The notes: generated from the letters alone by a model not told the origin. Shown: positions 40,631-57,447, numbered from the stretch's first letter. The stretch: 64,000 bases of DNA from Alnus glutinosa (GCF_958979055.1 NC_084887.1:37612620-37676619); one strand, 5' to 3'. A program made the numbers and translations.

Positions 40631-42755
40631 ATGCCTCTCAATGTCTCTGATTGGGATTTTCAGGGTTTGGATTCTGAACTGCAGAGTTCTGATTGCAAGG
40701 GAATGAGCAAGGCTGAATTGGGAGGCGGTGTTGATTCGGTGGCTGATGATGATGTTATCGATAAGTTGCCTATTGATCCATTTGGAATGGATATAAACTC
40801 TACGATTACGATCACGGGTTGGTTCCAGAACTTGGGAGTGGAATCCGATTGGGATTTTGATGGTTTTGGGGTTGATGAAGATGAAAAAGAGTTCGATGAT
40901 CATCATGGGCTATTCGCAGGGCTGAATTGGGTTTGGAATGGTTCTATGAGGGTTGAACCGGAATCGAGTAACGTAAAAATTGGTGGGATATCAAACCCAT
41001 GTGACGGGTTTGATAGCTTGGGCAGTTTTGGCAATTGGGTTGTTGGCAAAGGAGCTCAGGAGTCGATGGATTGTGGGAAAACTTGTTCTGATGGTGGTGA
41101 AGGAGGTGCACCTCACGATGCCATGTTTTTTGCTTTGGCCTATCTGGGTGTGCAGGACCTGCTTAATGTAGAAAGGGTTTGCAAATATTTGCGCGATGGG
41201 GTCAGAAATGATCCTCTTCTGTGGAGGAGTATTCACATTGATCAACCGTTGAGCGAGAAGATCACTGATGATGCTCTTCTGAAGTTAGCTAGCAGGGCAC
41301 AAGGGAATCTTCAGTGCTTGAATCTAGTGGGGTGCACAAGAATCACAGATGGTGGTTTGAAGCATGTGCTTGAAACCAATCCAAAAATGACAAAGGTTCG
41401 TATTTGTAATACAATATCCTGGAACAGATATGATATCTGGTTATCATATACTATTGTTAATAAATGTTTCGGTGTTGTCTCTGGCTACCATTGGTGATAC
41501 TTTTTATGATATTATGGTAGATGCCTTTTCTGTTGTTTTTCTTCCTCTAATAATGCCTATTGATGTTTTGAGGTGTCAGCATATATTATCCTTGAAACTA
41601 CTTCCATTTTTAGTTACCATAGCTGGTATGGTCTCTTCTTCCTTTCTAAGTATTCTTTGTACATGTAACAGAAATACATAATTTTTCACACTTTGTCCTC
41701 TGTCTCATGCATGGCTGAATATGATATTAATGCCTTTTTGCATGTCATCTGATAATAAGGCGTTCGGACATCTATACAAGTTGAGGGAATTCAATATTTT
41801 TCAGATCGCTTCTAAAAGATTTCCCACGTTTTTTATGGCAATTAATTATCTGAAGAAAATAACACAGTAAACATAGGCCTTTTAGGATTTCATCTGGTCA
41901 CGGGACATCTCATTCTTTTTAAGTTGGTATGCATGTGGCAAAAAACCTGGCACCTTTTGCAGTTCTTGATGCTGCTAATCTGTAACATTGGTTGTGATTT
42001 TCTTTTATTGGTTCTAATCTAAATTTGAAGTTGGCAGAACTAAAAACTTGTAATGGTTGCAACTGTTTCCTTTCCCTCTTTTCTCATCATGTTTATCTTG
42101 AAGTCTTGAACCTTATGTTAATTCACTATCGGCTCATTTCTAAATGGTTTTTGTTCTTCTGAGATTAATTAACTTAGAAATTTGCACTTCTTGCATGCAG
42201 CTAAGTGTGCCAAGATGTCTCAGACTTAGTATCGAAGGCATATTGAATAATTTAAGGGCCTTAAAGTCTGTTGGCGCACCTGGAATAAAGCACTTAAGAA
42301 TTGGTGGCATCTGTCATGTAAAGGACAAGCAGTTCGAAGAATTGCAGGTCTTGCTGAATGCAGACAACCATATGCAGCTGAATGCCCACAGACCGCAGAT
42401 TTATCGTGGGGGAAATTCGTGTATCTCTTGTGATGATGATCGTGCCATCGACATTGAGGTGTGCCCTAGGTGCCAGCAGTTGAGACTAGTTTATGATTGT
42501 CCAGCAGAGAGTTGCCAAGCAAAAAATCAGGCTGCTCAGTCATGCAGGGCTTGCATAATCTGCATAGCACGCTGTATCAATTGTGGGCGCTGCATTAATG
42601 ACCATGATTATGAGGAAACATTTTGTCTAGACGTACTTTGTTTGGATTGTTGGAAGCAGCTGTTTCATTGCCAAGATAAGCCAGGTGAAAAAGGTGCTTC
42701 TAAATGCACAGTCTTTCATCAAGAGACTAGGTACCAGTTTTGCTTTTATGGCTGA
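40631..42755 (+). CDS. SKIP14-like F-box protein with cysteine-rich C-terminal region
   Basis: Probable substrate adaptor of an SCF (SKP1-CUL1-F-box) ubiquitin ligase. Seen: two exons, 40631-41395 and 42201-42755, joined at phase 0 to 439 residues. Residues 1-155 are acidic and low-complexity with Trp/Asp-rich patches. An F-box-like segment lies at about 161-203 (DAMFFALAYLGVQDLLNVER ... DPLLWRSIHI). One or two leucine-rich/RNI-type units follow (LQCLNLVGCTRITDGGL, IKHLRIGGICHVKDKQFEE). The last 110 residues hold about 20 cysteines in CxxC pairs (CISCDDD, CPRCQQ, CRACIICIARCINCGRC, CLDCW), which suggests metal binding. Known: Arabidopsis SKIP14 binds SKP1-like proteins and, as I recall, shares this cysteine-rich tail. 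The Arabidopsis gene At3g27290, which I recall as an RNI-like protein, may be the positional counterpart. The ATG at 40631 is the first in frame after the leader. Confidence 0.85.
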
Positions 42756-45700
42756 TGGAGAAGATATTGTATATTGCCTCTGGCTGTAGATTTTGGAGTG
42801 GAATTTGCATTGTTTGGCTGTCAAGATGACAAATAAAATCGCCACTTGCATAGATGCTAAATGTGGAATCTCCTGTTACCATGAAGAACATGCAGCTTCT
42901 GAAGGCAGAGGAAATGTACCACTCTAGAGCCCTAACTGCATAAATGGCGGTCGTTGACTTTATCTAGATAGGAGGCTAGCTTAGGATGTTTGAGGGGAAG
43001 AATTTAGAAAAGAAGAAAGAAATTAAAAATATGGAAAAAGAATGAAAGAGGGGAAACTTGACAAGAAGAATAGGGAATGCTGGTCAAATAAAAAGAGGTT
43101 TGATTTATAATTGCTGTTTCAAATAATGGTGATCTGATGCTTCAGTCGCTTCTATCCAAAATTTGTATCTTTTGGGGACATTGAAGAAGTTAATTTGTAA
43201 GTGAAACTGTGGAAGTGAGGTAGCATCTGTTGCTATTAATGGTTGCTGAAGTGACAGTTCTTGTCATAAATGTCGGGATTTGTTTAGTTGATGCAGATGA
43301 GAAGTCATACTGGTAGCTGAAAGTGCTGGAAGTATTAGGGAATATGTGTTCTGTCTCAACTTTGTGATACATAGAGTTATGTAGGCAGTTGTTTCACCCC
43401 GACTGCACTTTTATTTTACATAGAATCTGTTTGTAGCAAAGCTGTACCGTTCTTGGCAACCTTATAGTCTTGTACTTGATCAGTAAATAAGAGATGATTA
43501 TGTATCCATTTTTGTAATGTTGCTATTGTTCTTTCATTTTTTCCTATGGAATAGCATCTCATTCTTCATAATGTAACCTTCATTTCACCTCTAGTTTGAT
43601 AATGACCGATGATAGTTTAATCTATCTTATGTGAGCATTTTCCATTAACCCTTTCTCTTGTAGGAAAAACTATTACTCTTGCTTTTTACCAGATGTGATT
43701 CTGTATGCCTACTCTCTTTCATGGTGTGTGTTATGAGCTGGAAGAATGGGTTGAATGGGTCCAGTCCCTTTGTACTATTATTTTGGTGAAGGCATTTTCT
43801 TTTAATATATTTGCTGTCAACAATCCTCACCACGAATGGTATTAATAATGAAAAAACGTCTGTTGTATTTGACCATCTCTAACTCAAGTTCTTTTAGAAT
43901 GATTCTTTGGTTGGTGTTGGAGAAAACTACTCTATAGATGTGACTGGCGGGTTTATGAAAGGTGGCTATAGCATTCAAGATGATGGAGAATGTAGTTTGT
44001 TAATTGTTTGTTTATGTTAATCTAAAACTATTCCCACACCATTAGTGTTATGAACCACGGGTATTTGGTACATTAGGGCTGTGCAATAGGGTAATTTTAT
44101 GTGAGAGTCTGTTCAGACCTCACTTGTTTGGATAGGTATTCAAACAGTTCGAGTAGGTGGAGTGCGGACAGACTCTCCTAAGAGCTTCCATATTGCAGTA
44201 CAATAGAACAATTTTATTGCATGAGATCGAGATTCAGTTAGGAGTCTTCACAGACAATTACATAGGTGACGAGGTAATCTCAATGATCGCAATCCTTGAT
44301 ATAGAATTGCAAGATAATGGATTGCAGTGTTTATGATTGAAATTTTCAAAATGGTTAGATGGGTTGGTTACGAGCTGAAACTGAGCTGCAAGGTCTAGAG
44401 GGACACAACCTTGTGTCTTCGACATTAGATGCTCATGTGAGGGATCAATTAATTATAATTCAGACAACTAATTGAGAGAAGGTTCCAATAAAATTTACTT
44501 GTCCGAACAAGCGAGTCTTGGACATTGACATGTTAAAACGCGTAGACGGATCCCATCAAAACCCTCTCTTATTAAGGACTTGAGCAAGCTACAATTTGGT
44601 TAGTCAATCCTGATCCCTCCGCATGAAATTGTGTCCTCCGATTTCTGCTAAATTGTATAGTCATGAATTGCTTATGATGCCATCTAGTGACCTGCTAAAG
44701 GCCGCATCACGCAGAATGTTTTTGGTCCATTGTTTGTGATAGCTAATGATATCATGGGTTACTTTAATAATGGCATCACTCATAGTGTGATTTATAATTC
44801 AACATGTAAAACAAAAGGTAAACACCATTTTCATATTATCACTCTCTTGCTTGAAGGATCAGAGATTGGTGTTAGGTTGTATTCTTGTTTTGCAGGTGAC
44901 TCATTGTCCTTTTTTTTTTTTTTTTTTTTTTTTTTTCACTGTCCAAAAATATGCTTTTGCATTTTTTATTTTTTATTTTTAAATGTTTGTACTTTGTCAT
45001 AGAATATTTTTCAAAATACATTTTAGCCCTTTTTGGGTTTGTGTTAGGAGGGTACCCCAAAGTTTTTTTTAAAAAAAATGTTTTGATAGCAGAAAATCAA
45101 AACAAACTTTTCTTAAAATCATTAGAAAATAATTCAAAACACAAAATATTTTTCAAAACACAATACACTTTTCAAATGTGAACTCTACAAAAAAAAATAA
45201 AATAAAATCACTTTTTAAACTATTATCAAACATACCCCAATTGCTCTATTAGCCACAGAACTACCAAACTAGACCTTGGAACTATAATTGCTTGAGAGAT
45301 ATTTTAAAACCAAAATTTCTTACAATTGGGGATCTCAGAAAATTCCCTCCTATCCACTGTAAAATGTAAATGGGCAAAAGATGTGAGAGGGCCCAATGAA
45401 GGCCTCTCCTGCTCGGGTAAAAGTCCTGAAGCCCCCTGTTCTATGGGCGTTGCAATTCCCTTGTCCCTCCTCTTTTGAGGGAAAATTGAATCCCCCATTC
45501 CCCGTCCAATCAACTAACCATTTTATTCATCTATATACGGTAAACCTATAAATAAAATTACTGTTTGTGATTGGCCAAAATTACAAATTATTTTTTGTTG
45601 TCTAAAAAATAATTTAGAGTTACTTGAGGTAGGCCAAAACATTTGATAAATTTCGTTAGTGTGTTATGTCAGCACCAATAGAATGATGACACTTATCACT

Positions 45701-45877
45701 CTTAATAAAAAAAAAAAATTATTAAACATATAAATATATAAAATCTAAAAATTAAAATAGAAAGGCCTAAATAGTAAATACTAACCGCGGATCTTTTAGC
45801 CGGCCCAAACCGCCTTTCTAGACCCGAAAGTGAACTGTTATTTTGTTTTTTTCATTGTTGGGTCTCTCGTAACTCAG
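42756..45877. other. F-box 3' UTR and intergenic region to NBP35
   Basis: The first 700-800 bases read like a long 3' UTR (AGTAAATAAGAG near 43480). Further on there is no recognisable gene: 44040-44720 is mixed-composition DNA I cannot assign, 44911-44937 is a T run, and 45300-45500 is a GC-richer patch without coding support. The NBP35 promoter side has GGCCCA at about 45803. Confidence 0.5.
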
Positions 45878-46623
45878 ATGACCATGGAGAACAAAGCCGC
45901 GACCATGGAGAACGGTGAAATTCCTGAAAACGCCAACGACCGTAAGCTTTTTCTTCTTTGTTATTCATCTCCTTAAATCTTCAAACATCACTGGGTTTTG
46001 GTTGTTGATTTGGGAATCTCTAAAAAAGTCTGAATTTTTGTTCTTCTTTTTTCTTTGCGTGGGTAATATCCAGATTGCCCTGGTCCCAAATCAGAGTCTG
46101 CAGGACAATCTGACGCCTGCCAAGGTTGCCCCAATCAAGAAGTTTGTGCTACTGCGCCTAAAGGCCCTGACCCAGGTTCTCTCTCCCTCTCTTATTTCTT
46201 GAAAGCTTTTATTTTGTATTCTGTATGAATTCAGATATTTAAATCAATAGGTATTAGATTTATTTTTCAATGTTTAATAAGCACTCATGGGTTACTCTGA
46301 TTTTCCTAGGTTATACTGTCTGAAATCTTAAGTTATGAAATTTTCCAAAGTTTGCCAGCAATCAATATAGGGTCTATTTTTATATGCAATTCAAATTTAG
46401 GCCAAAGTGTTGGTGAAAGTTAAGCTACCCATAAGCTTAAGGTGGTGGATTTAGGACCAGTTCCGCATGTTTTGTATTCAAGCTAAGCTTGTTATTGTTA
46501 CTTGCTACTTTGAGTTGTGGATGACTCGTGGATGTGTTAGAGCGATATGAAAGCTTGTTACATGTTATAAAATAAAACAACCAGCCAGGAATTGTGCGGA
46601 AACAATAAACAATGGGATGAAGA

Positions 46624-46695
<72 letters not shown>

Positions 46696-49090
46696 GGGGG
46701 GGGTTGGTTTACAATTCTTGTGTGTATTCTTCTATTAGCATGTGGCCTTGTGTTTGTCCTGTGTTACAAACAACAGAACAAATACACCAACTTTAGTAGT
46801 TGGTCAATCTCTTTTGCATTTGAGGCTATGGATATTTTTCTGTAGTTGGTGTGGTGATTGTGTTCTGAAGGGTTTCCACTTTCGATGATTGACCGAGGGC
46901 AGACATACAGATCAAGTCGTTAATATTATACACACTGGTATCCTTACAAATGTTTTACCATTACATTTACACAATAACATCATAAGAAAGCAGGTGCAAC
47001 CAATAGAAATGGGTCAATGAAAGATGATTATAAGCATATTTCCTTGATTCTTATGAGTCAACAACTCCTGAGTAATGTCTTTTAATAGATTTCAGATTTG
47101 TTTCTTTCAGTTTTTAGCTTTTTCTCATCATCTTTTACTTTCAGGTTGATATCCTGTTGTTTATGTTTCTGTAAAACAATTATCATTTGGGGGAAAAAAA
47201 AGACATTTTAACTTTTCTCGGGCATGCAGTTCTGTTTGTGGAAGATTCTTGTAGTTGTAAGTGACTGTGGGACAGACTCTCAGAATACCCTTACCTTTGA
47301 TAGAAGAGGCTGAGTTTGGTGGCAGTGAAAATCATAATTAGAACTAAGTCAAAGTCCAAAAAGATCATTACTCTGAGGCTTGCATCCTAGGACATGAAAA
47401 TGAAAGAATGATATAGCCATTGGATTAAATAGTAAAAAATGAGATTTGAATATTTAAGTATCGCTTAATGCTATTTCAGTTTCCTGTTGATATGATCAGA
47501 AAAGTAATCCTCCCTTGCTTCTGCCAATTTTTAGAGAGGCCTTTCACCAAAAGTCCGTTAAGACTGTTCATCAAACATCATTATCTTCTTTGGAGACCTT
47601 AACAAGAATAAGTTTTTTTTTTTCAAGCCCGCTTTGCAACTGATCCAAAAGCATACTGAGCATCTCCAAGTCCCAACTGCTGGCTGTTGCACTTTCTTAG
47701 TGATCTTGTGTTGTTATCCTATGTGTGGAAGAATATGCCTAATTTTCTGACACAATATTTTTATCCAAAGATGGATTAATCAGAGTGTGAGAGAAAAACT
47801 CAAATACTATGTGTCCTTGTTGAGAAAAAATAGCTATACCAGAATGTATTGGTAGATTTCTTCTTTCTTTGGTGATATTAATTTAGTGTCTGGAGTTCAG
47901 TGATTAAAGTTATACATGGGGTGCAAGGTCATCTTTCAATATATCTTTAGGTTATCATTCATATAAAAAGTCATACTGACTTTGTATGGTGCATGTTGTG
48001 TTCATGACCAAACAGCCAGAAGAAATCTCTAAATTTTTATTTTGATGGAATACTTTCTTTGGTATAAATTTTGCCTATGTAGGATTCGTCTCCTGTTTAT
48101 GCATAACATTTTTAATTAGTATGTACTGTCTTAACGTTCTGTATGTTGGTTTCTGCAGACTTGGTTGCAATTGCAGAAAGATTGGCTACTGTCAAGCATA
48201 AGATACTGGTTTTATCGGGGAAGGGTGGAGTTGGCAAGAGCACATTCTCTGCCCAACTGTCATTCGCTCTAGCAGCAATGGATTTCCAGGTAGGTCTACT
48301 TGACATTGACATTTGTGGCCCGAGCATACCAAAGATGCTTGGCCTACAAGGTCAAGATGTCCACCAGAGCAACCTTGGCTGGTCTCCCGTCTATGTCGAG
48401 TCCAACCTTGGTGTCATGTCGATCGGATTCATGCTTCCTAACCCTGATGAAGCTGTCATATGGAGAGGCCCGCGCAAGAATGGGCTCATCAAGCAATTCC
48501 TGAAGGACGTCTACTGGGGTGAACTTGATTTTTTGGTTGTTGATGCTCCTCCTGGGACCTCAGACGAGCACATCTCAATTGTCCAATTGCTCGAGGCTTC
48601 CGGAATAGATGGTGCAATTATAGTCACCACTCCACAAGAAGTCTCCTTGATCGATGTGCGGAAAGAAGTGAGTTTCTGCAAGAAAGTTGGAGTTCAGGTT
48701 CTTGGGGTTGTTGAGAACATGAGTGGCTTGTGCCAACCAGTGATGGATTTCAAGTTTACGAGGATGACAGAGACAGGTGAACAAAAAGATGTTACGGAGT
48801 GGGTTAAGGAATATGTGAGAGAAAAAGCACCAGAACTTCAAAATTTGATAGCTTGTAGTGAAGTCTTTGATAGTAGTGGTGGTGGTGCAGAAAAAATGTC
48901 TAGGGAAATGGGTGTGCCTTTTCTTGGCAAGGTTCCATTGGACCCACAGCTCTGCAAGGCTGCTGAAGAAGGTAGATCCTGCTTTGCTGATCAAAAATGC
49001 CCGGTGAGCGCTCCTGCACTGAAGATGATCATAGAAAAACTAATAGAAGAGCATGGGTTCTCAAGAATGTTGGTAGATGATAGTGCGTAG
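45878..49090 (+). CDS. NBP35: cytosolic Fe-S cluster assembly factor NBP35
   Basis: MRP/NBP35-type P-loop NTPase. Known: a scaffold that assembles 4Fe-4S clusters for cytosolic and nuclear apoproteins; in plants it acts without a CFD1 partner and is essential in Arabidopsis. Seen: exons 45878-45941, 46074-46175 and 48159-49090, giving 365 residues. N-terminal cluster ligands C23-x13-C37-x2-C40-x5-C46 are all present. The deviant Walker [10 protein letters not shown] is at about 75-83, with [11 protein letters not shown] and the switch [11 protein letters not shown] downstream. Three in-frame ATGs (45878, 45884, 45905) precede the family start; the third gives [11 protein letters not shown], which matches the Arabidopsis N-terminus as I recall it. 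The C-terminal CX2C found in yeast Nbp35 is not seen ([10 protein letters not shown] has one Cys), which I recall is also true of Arabidopsis. Intron 2 (1983 bp) holds an (AG)n-(G)n tract. Confidence 0.95.
46627..46703. repeat. (GA)n then G-run compound microsatellite in NBP35 intron 2
   Basis: About 29 GA units (46627-46685) run straight into a 19-base G run (46685-46703). This is a highly slippage-prone tract inside an intron. Its exact length in the assembly should be treated with caution. Confidence 0.9.
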
Positions 49091-50086
49091 GCAATTAGCT
49101 TTGGCTCCTGGCCCTTGTGGATCAAAATTTTGTCTTTGTTCTTCTGTCCCCGTTTATCTATGGGACTCGCTATTTAGTATTTTCCTATCTTTCTCTCATT
49201 CTCCTTTTTTTGAAAATTAGCTATTAGATCTGTAAGACCTACACCTACAGATTCAATAGCTGATTTTAAAAAAGTAAGGATGGGAGAATACATAATGGCA
49301 TTTCTCTTTATCTATAATTAAGTAGCATGAATTTCATTTGTTTGTAGCGTTTACATTACTTTTCAAGTTATATGTAACAACAGAGAGTACGTCGTTTAAA
49401 CATGACTACTGGCGCTGGTGAATGTAATGACCCTTTTTGGCTGTTTCAAATAAAAAAGATACCCCTTGTATCAACCACAGTGATATATGGTTCCCTAACA
49501 CTATAGAATGGACGTGATTTATTGGATTTAGATGCTTACAATGATTGAAATATGCTTGACTTACCAATTGTGTGCATCTCTGGATGGGCAGCAGAGGGTG
49601 ATTCTGGTATTAAAAGTGACTATCTTTCTTTTTGGGGGGAAAAAAACAAAAAAATCTTCTCATATAGAGGCTAGTTTGAAACCAGCAATGACATTGATCA
49701 TACTACATACAAGAGTCCAAGTTCCATGAAGAGCACACAGGCGATATTCATATGCCACAAATGTTTTTCTTGGGAAAGAAGAGAACTGCAATGCTGATAG
49801 ATAACGCATGAAATGTCTCATCGTCCGTGACGGGCACAAGTCACTGCCACTGATTGGTCCCCTACTCATCTCCTGCCAATTCCCCCATCCATCAATGGAC
49901 ATGGATTAGTAATTTGTTGCAAAGATTAGTAGTCTTTATGGAGCTCACATGTTGGAGCAAGAGTCAGGCTATTTAGGACATGTTTAGACATGTGAGTCTC
50001 AAAGAAATTTTTTTTATATTTATTATCTGAATTTATAATAATTTGGATAACAAAATTGATGAGAATCTCTATTATTTTTCTTTTGG
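49091..50086. other. NBP35 3' UTR and intergenic
   Basis: No gene is recognised. Frames at 49532-49729 and 49660-49902 have no family resemblance or splice context. Confidence 0.5.
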
Positions 50087-50229
50087 GATAATGATAGAAA
50101 AACAACAATTACACAATTTGTATACAACAATCACTCATATGAGGTGAGGCCTACCATCACATGGGCCCACCCCATGTGAATGATTGTTGTGTAAAAATTA
50201 TGTAATTGTTGTTTTGTTTATCATTTTCC
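50087..50229. mobile_element. hairpin MITE, about 143 bp
   Basis: The left arm GATAATGATAG...AACAACAATTACACAA...ACAACAATCA pairs with the right arm, which reads on the other strand GAAAATGATAAACAAAACAAC...AATTACATAA...ACAACAATCATTCACATG. The loop is short and centred on CACATGGGCCC (about 50165). Nearly the whole element folds into one hairpin, as in a non-autonomous MITE. No coding capacity. Confidence 0.7.
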
Positions 50230-50314
50230 AAAGTTTAAATACCTATTTGTAGAAATTTGAAAAATTAAGGACAAAATTAAAATGAAAAGAAACCATAGAC
50301 TAATTTGAAGTTTT

Positions 50315-51336
50315 TTTTTTTTTTTTTTGAACGTAAAAACCCTTCTTCATTGCCGGAACAAACGCCCGGAAACCACCCAAAGGGTTACAAAGATCAGAAC
50401 AAATACACAGATCAAAGAAAAGAAGGCATTTACAGACGCCCGAAGGCGAAGCTAAACCAAGCCCGAAGGCCAAAGGTAGCTACTAGAGGTAAAGAACCTC
50501 TAACCACAAAGCCAGGGGAAACCCTAGCTTAAAGCAGCTACCGAAAACCGGTAGACTGTGAGACAAGTGAAAGAATTTACAACTAAAACAAGTAGAAGCT
50601 CAGGAATACAAGCACAGGAAACAAACAGCTGGAAAAACCAGCGCGTGCAGAACACACATCGTCTCCGGGAACCCCCCCATCAACGGACGACCTTCAGAAG
50701 TCCAGATCGGCACCTTGCGAAGCCGAAAAAACAAGCCATAACCCGCACGCGCGAGGGCAGGAAGGAAGACTCCCGGCGTGTGCTGATCACGCGACGAACA
50801 GGAGAGAGCTACACGGTCCCGCCAGGTGACCATTGAGACCGGAGAGGGCTGAAGACCGCAACATGAAGATTCTTGTTGAAAGAGAGCCAACCGAGGTTAA
50901 TAGATTTAGCTTTGAATAACATCTCCACCGGCCATTCTCCAACATCCGTCTATCTCCACGAGCCAGAAACCAAAAGCCTCTACTTGCACCAACAAAGACA
51001 AAGCAAAACCAAAGAAAGAAAAAACAAACAAAACAAAACAGCCTCCACCAGTGCTACACTGGGAGGAAGAAACTCCAACAGCCCTAAAGGCTTGGAGACA
51101 AACATCCACCACTAAAAAAATGACCCAGGGGGAACAAAACCCTGGCCCTAACGGCCAAGGGAAACAAAAGCCAAAAAAACAAAGCCGGGAGGAGGAGGCG
51201 TGAGGCCTCCCCCCGGAAGACAAGATTCACCCTAACCACTCGCTCTCTAGAAAACTCCCGGACTTTTTCTCTCTTCAACCAAGTGGCTCTCCCGTTCCTC
51301 TTTGACTTGCGTGAGAAATGAGCTAAGCAAATTTTT
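50315..51336 (-). mobile_element. LINE-like (non-LTR) retroposon tail, about 1.0 kb
   Basis: On the minus strand the block is GC-richer than its flanks and runs into a 3' segment with TTTGTAACCCTTTGGGTGG, ending in a poly(A) tract (T run at about 50311-50328 on plus). The same 16-base flank ACTAATTTGAAGTTTT occurs at 50299-50314 and 51337-51352, a target duplication of the length LINE machinery makes. No reverse-transcriptase domain is present, so it is a 5'-truncated or non-autonomous copy. It ends about 290 bp upstream of the GAPC start codon and 200 bp upstream of its TATA box, in antisense orientation. Confidence 0.75.
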
Positions 51337-51547
51337 ACTAATTTGAAGTTTTCCTCAAAAAAACCGCGGAGCCTAAATCGCACTTCACTTTTTCACCGAT
51401 TATAAGCCGCAGATCTCGTGCAAGTCACGAGAAATCAATGCGAGTCTCCTCCTTTATCCTCGAAACAACGGTGATGCGGCCACACCTAACAATCGGTCCC
51501 TCGACTAATCCGCCCCTCCATTTCTCTCCCGAGTCCTTCTATGTAGA

Positions 51548-51560
51548 CTATATATTTATA
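51548..51560 (+). promoter_or_regulatory. GAPC TATA box
   Basis: CTATATATTTATA lies 68-80 bases before the GAPC ATG and is followed by a CT-rich leader (ACTCACTCTCTCTCTTCG). Spacing predicts transcription starting near 51580 and a short 5' UTR of about 45-50 bases. Confidence 0.65.
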
Positions 51561-51627
51561 ACTCACTCTCTCTCTTCGTTCCTGTCATCCTGCGAGTGCT
51601 TTCTTTGTTCTTTTTTCCTAGAGAGTC

Positions 51628-56108
<4,481 letters not shown>

Positions 56109-57400
56109 GATTTCCTTTGCAATTTAGTTCGTATATGAGGGAGGTGTCTTGAGAGAGATGTTTTGTAATAATTGATATTTGAGGATGGTATTGGTAGATT
56201 AGACTGAACTGGCTTAAACATTACTTGAGTGGTTTGCTATCTCATAGATCTCATTAATTAGATGGGGCATCTGGAGGAATGAGAATGCTAAAAATGTTTA
56301 TTTCTTTAAATTGTTGTACTTGGAAAAAATTTCATCTCTAAACCAAATGCATTTTGCATTTCATCAACCGTGCTTACTCAAATGTAAGCAAGCACGGTTA
56401 GCTCAATAAATAAGTTTTTAATTACTTTTTCTCTCTCTCCTTCCTTATCTTTCTTTATTCATTTCTCTCTCTCACACTCTCTTACACTTTCTCTCTATCT
56501 CACCTTATTATTAAAAGACTAATGTTATTTAGTAGACTGCTATACACGACTGTCATACAATTTTATGATATGATAGTAAAAATCAATTATTGGATTAACA
56601 CTCGTTTTAAAAAAAAAAAAAAAAAAAAAGAATTAATGGTTGATTTTTGCTGTCACAACATCCTAGCTAAATGACTATTGTATAACACTCTATTAAATAT
56701 CATTACTCTTATTAAAATACATAAAAAATTATTAAAAAGTTTATATTAATAGAATATAGAAAGAATTTAGATAAGCATACGTATGATGTTTTTGAAAGTC
56801 ACTATCTAAAATAAATAACTAAATAATAAAAAAGTAGATTTGGTTAATCATCTTAGATATAAATTTAGATAAGCAATTGGGGATTCTCTAAGAATAGATG
56901 CCATATGTTTTGTTAATCCTATTAAAAACGCTATGTGATAATTATATACACTAAGAACAAATGTCAGTTTAATCTTTGGTCTTTCTTGAAATTCATTAGC
57001 TCAATATGAACACTGGAACTGAGCTTTTCATTAGTTCAGAATTCTGCATATTCGAATGCCCCTATGAATGAGGACCACAGGATTGCTTGTTTTAATTTCT
57101 TACGGTTGCTGTGTCGAGAGCATGAATCTCCCCTATGGCCATGGTTATCTTCAGGCTTCAGCCTTGCCTTCCACACCAACCTAAAATCCGTCTCTATCTA
57201 TATATGATTTGGACTTCTGTATAAAGTTAGTACGACACGTCACGATGGATGCAGGATAAATTCTGAAGGGTTATCTTATCTGAGTAATTTCAAAACATAG
57301 CACTGAACACGTACCGAAACATTACATGTATGTGCTCCATTTTAACTTCCTCGTTTAAAAAAAGAAACGATATCATGCACATACAGAAACGATATGTCTT
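56109..57400. other. GAPC 3' UTR and intergenic
   Basis: GAPC 3' UTR, then AT-rich DNA with a hairpin MITE (56515-56712). No further gene is seen. Confidence 0.5.
56515..56712. mobile_element. hairpin MITE, about 195 bp
   Basis: The left arm TAATGTTATTTAGTAGACTG...TATACACGACTGTCA pairs with the right arm, which on the other strand reads TAATGATATTTAATAGAGTG...TATACAATAGTCA, and the inner segments AAAATCAA...TTGATTTTTGCTGTCA also pair. A run of A residues (56610-56630) lies in the loop. Non-coding; superfamily not assigned. Confidence 0.6.
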
Positions 57401-57447
57401 GTATATATGGACTTTGAAAACTTTGTTGTTCGCATAGATCAGGTAGC

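Noticed and set aside
50558-51383. Several 80-105-codon frames between the GAPC promoter and the hairpin MITE
   Set aside because: They all lie in the LINE-like insertion, on both strands, with no reverse-transcriptase or nucleic-acid-binding motif.
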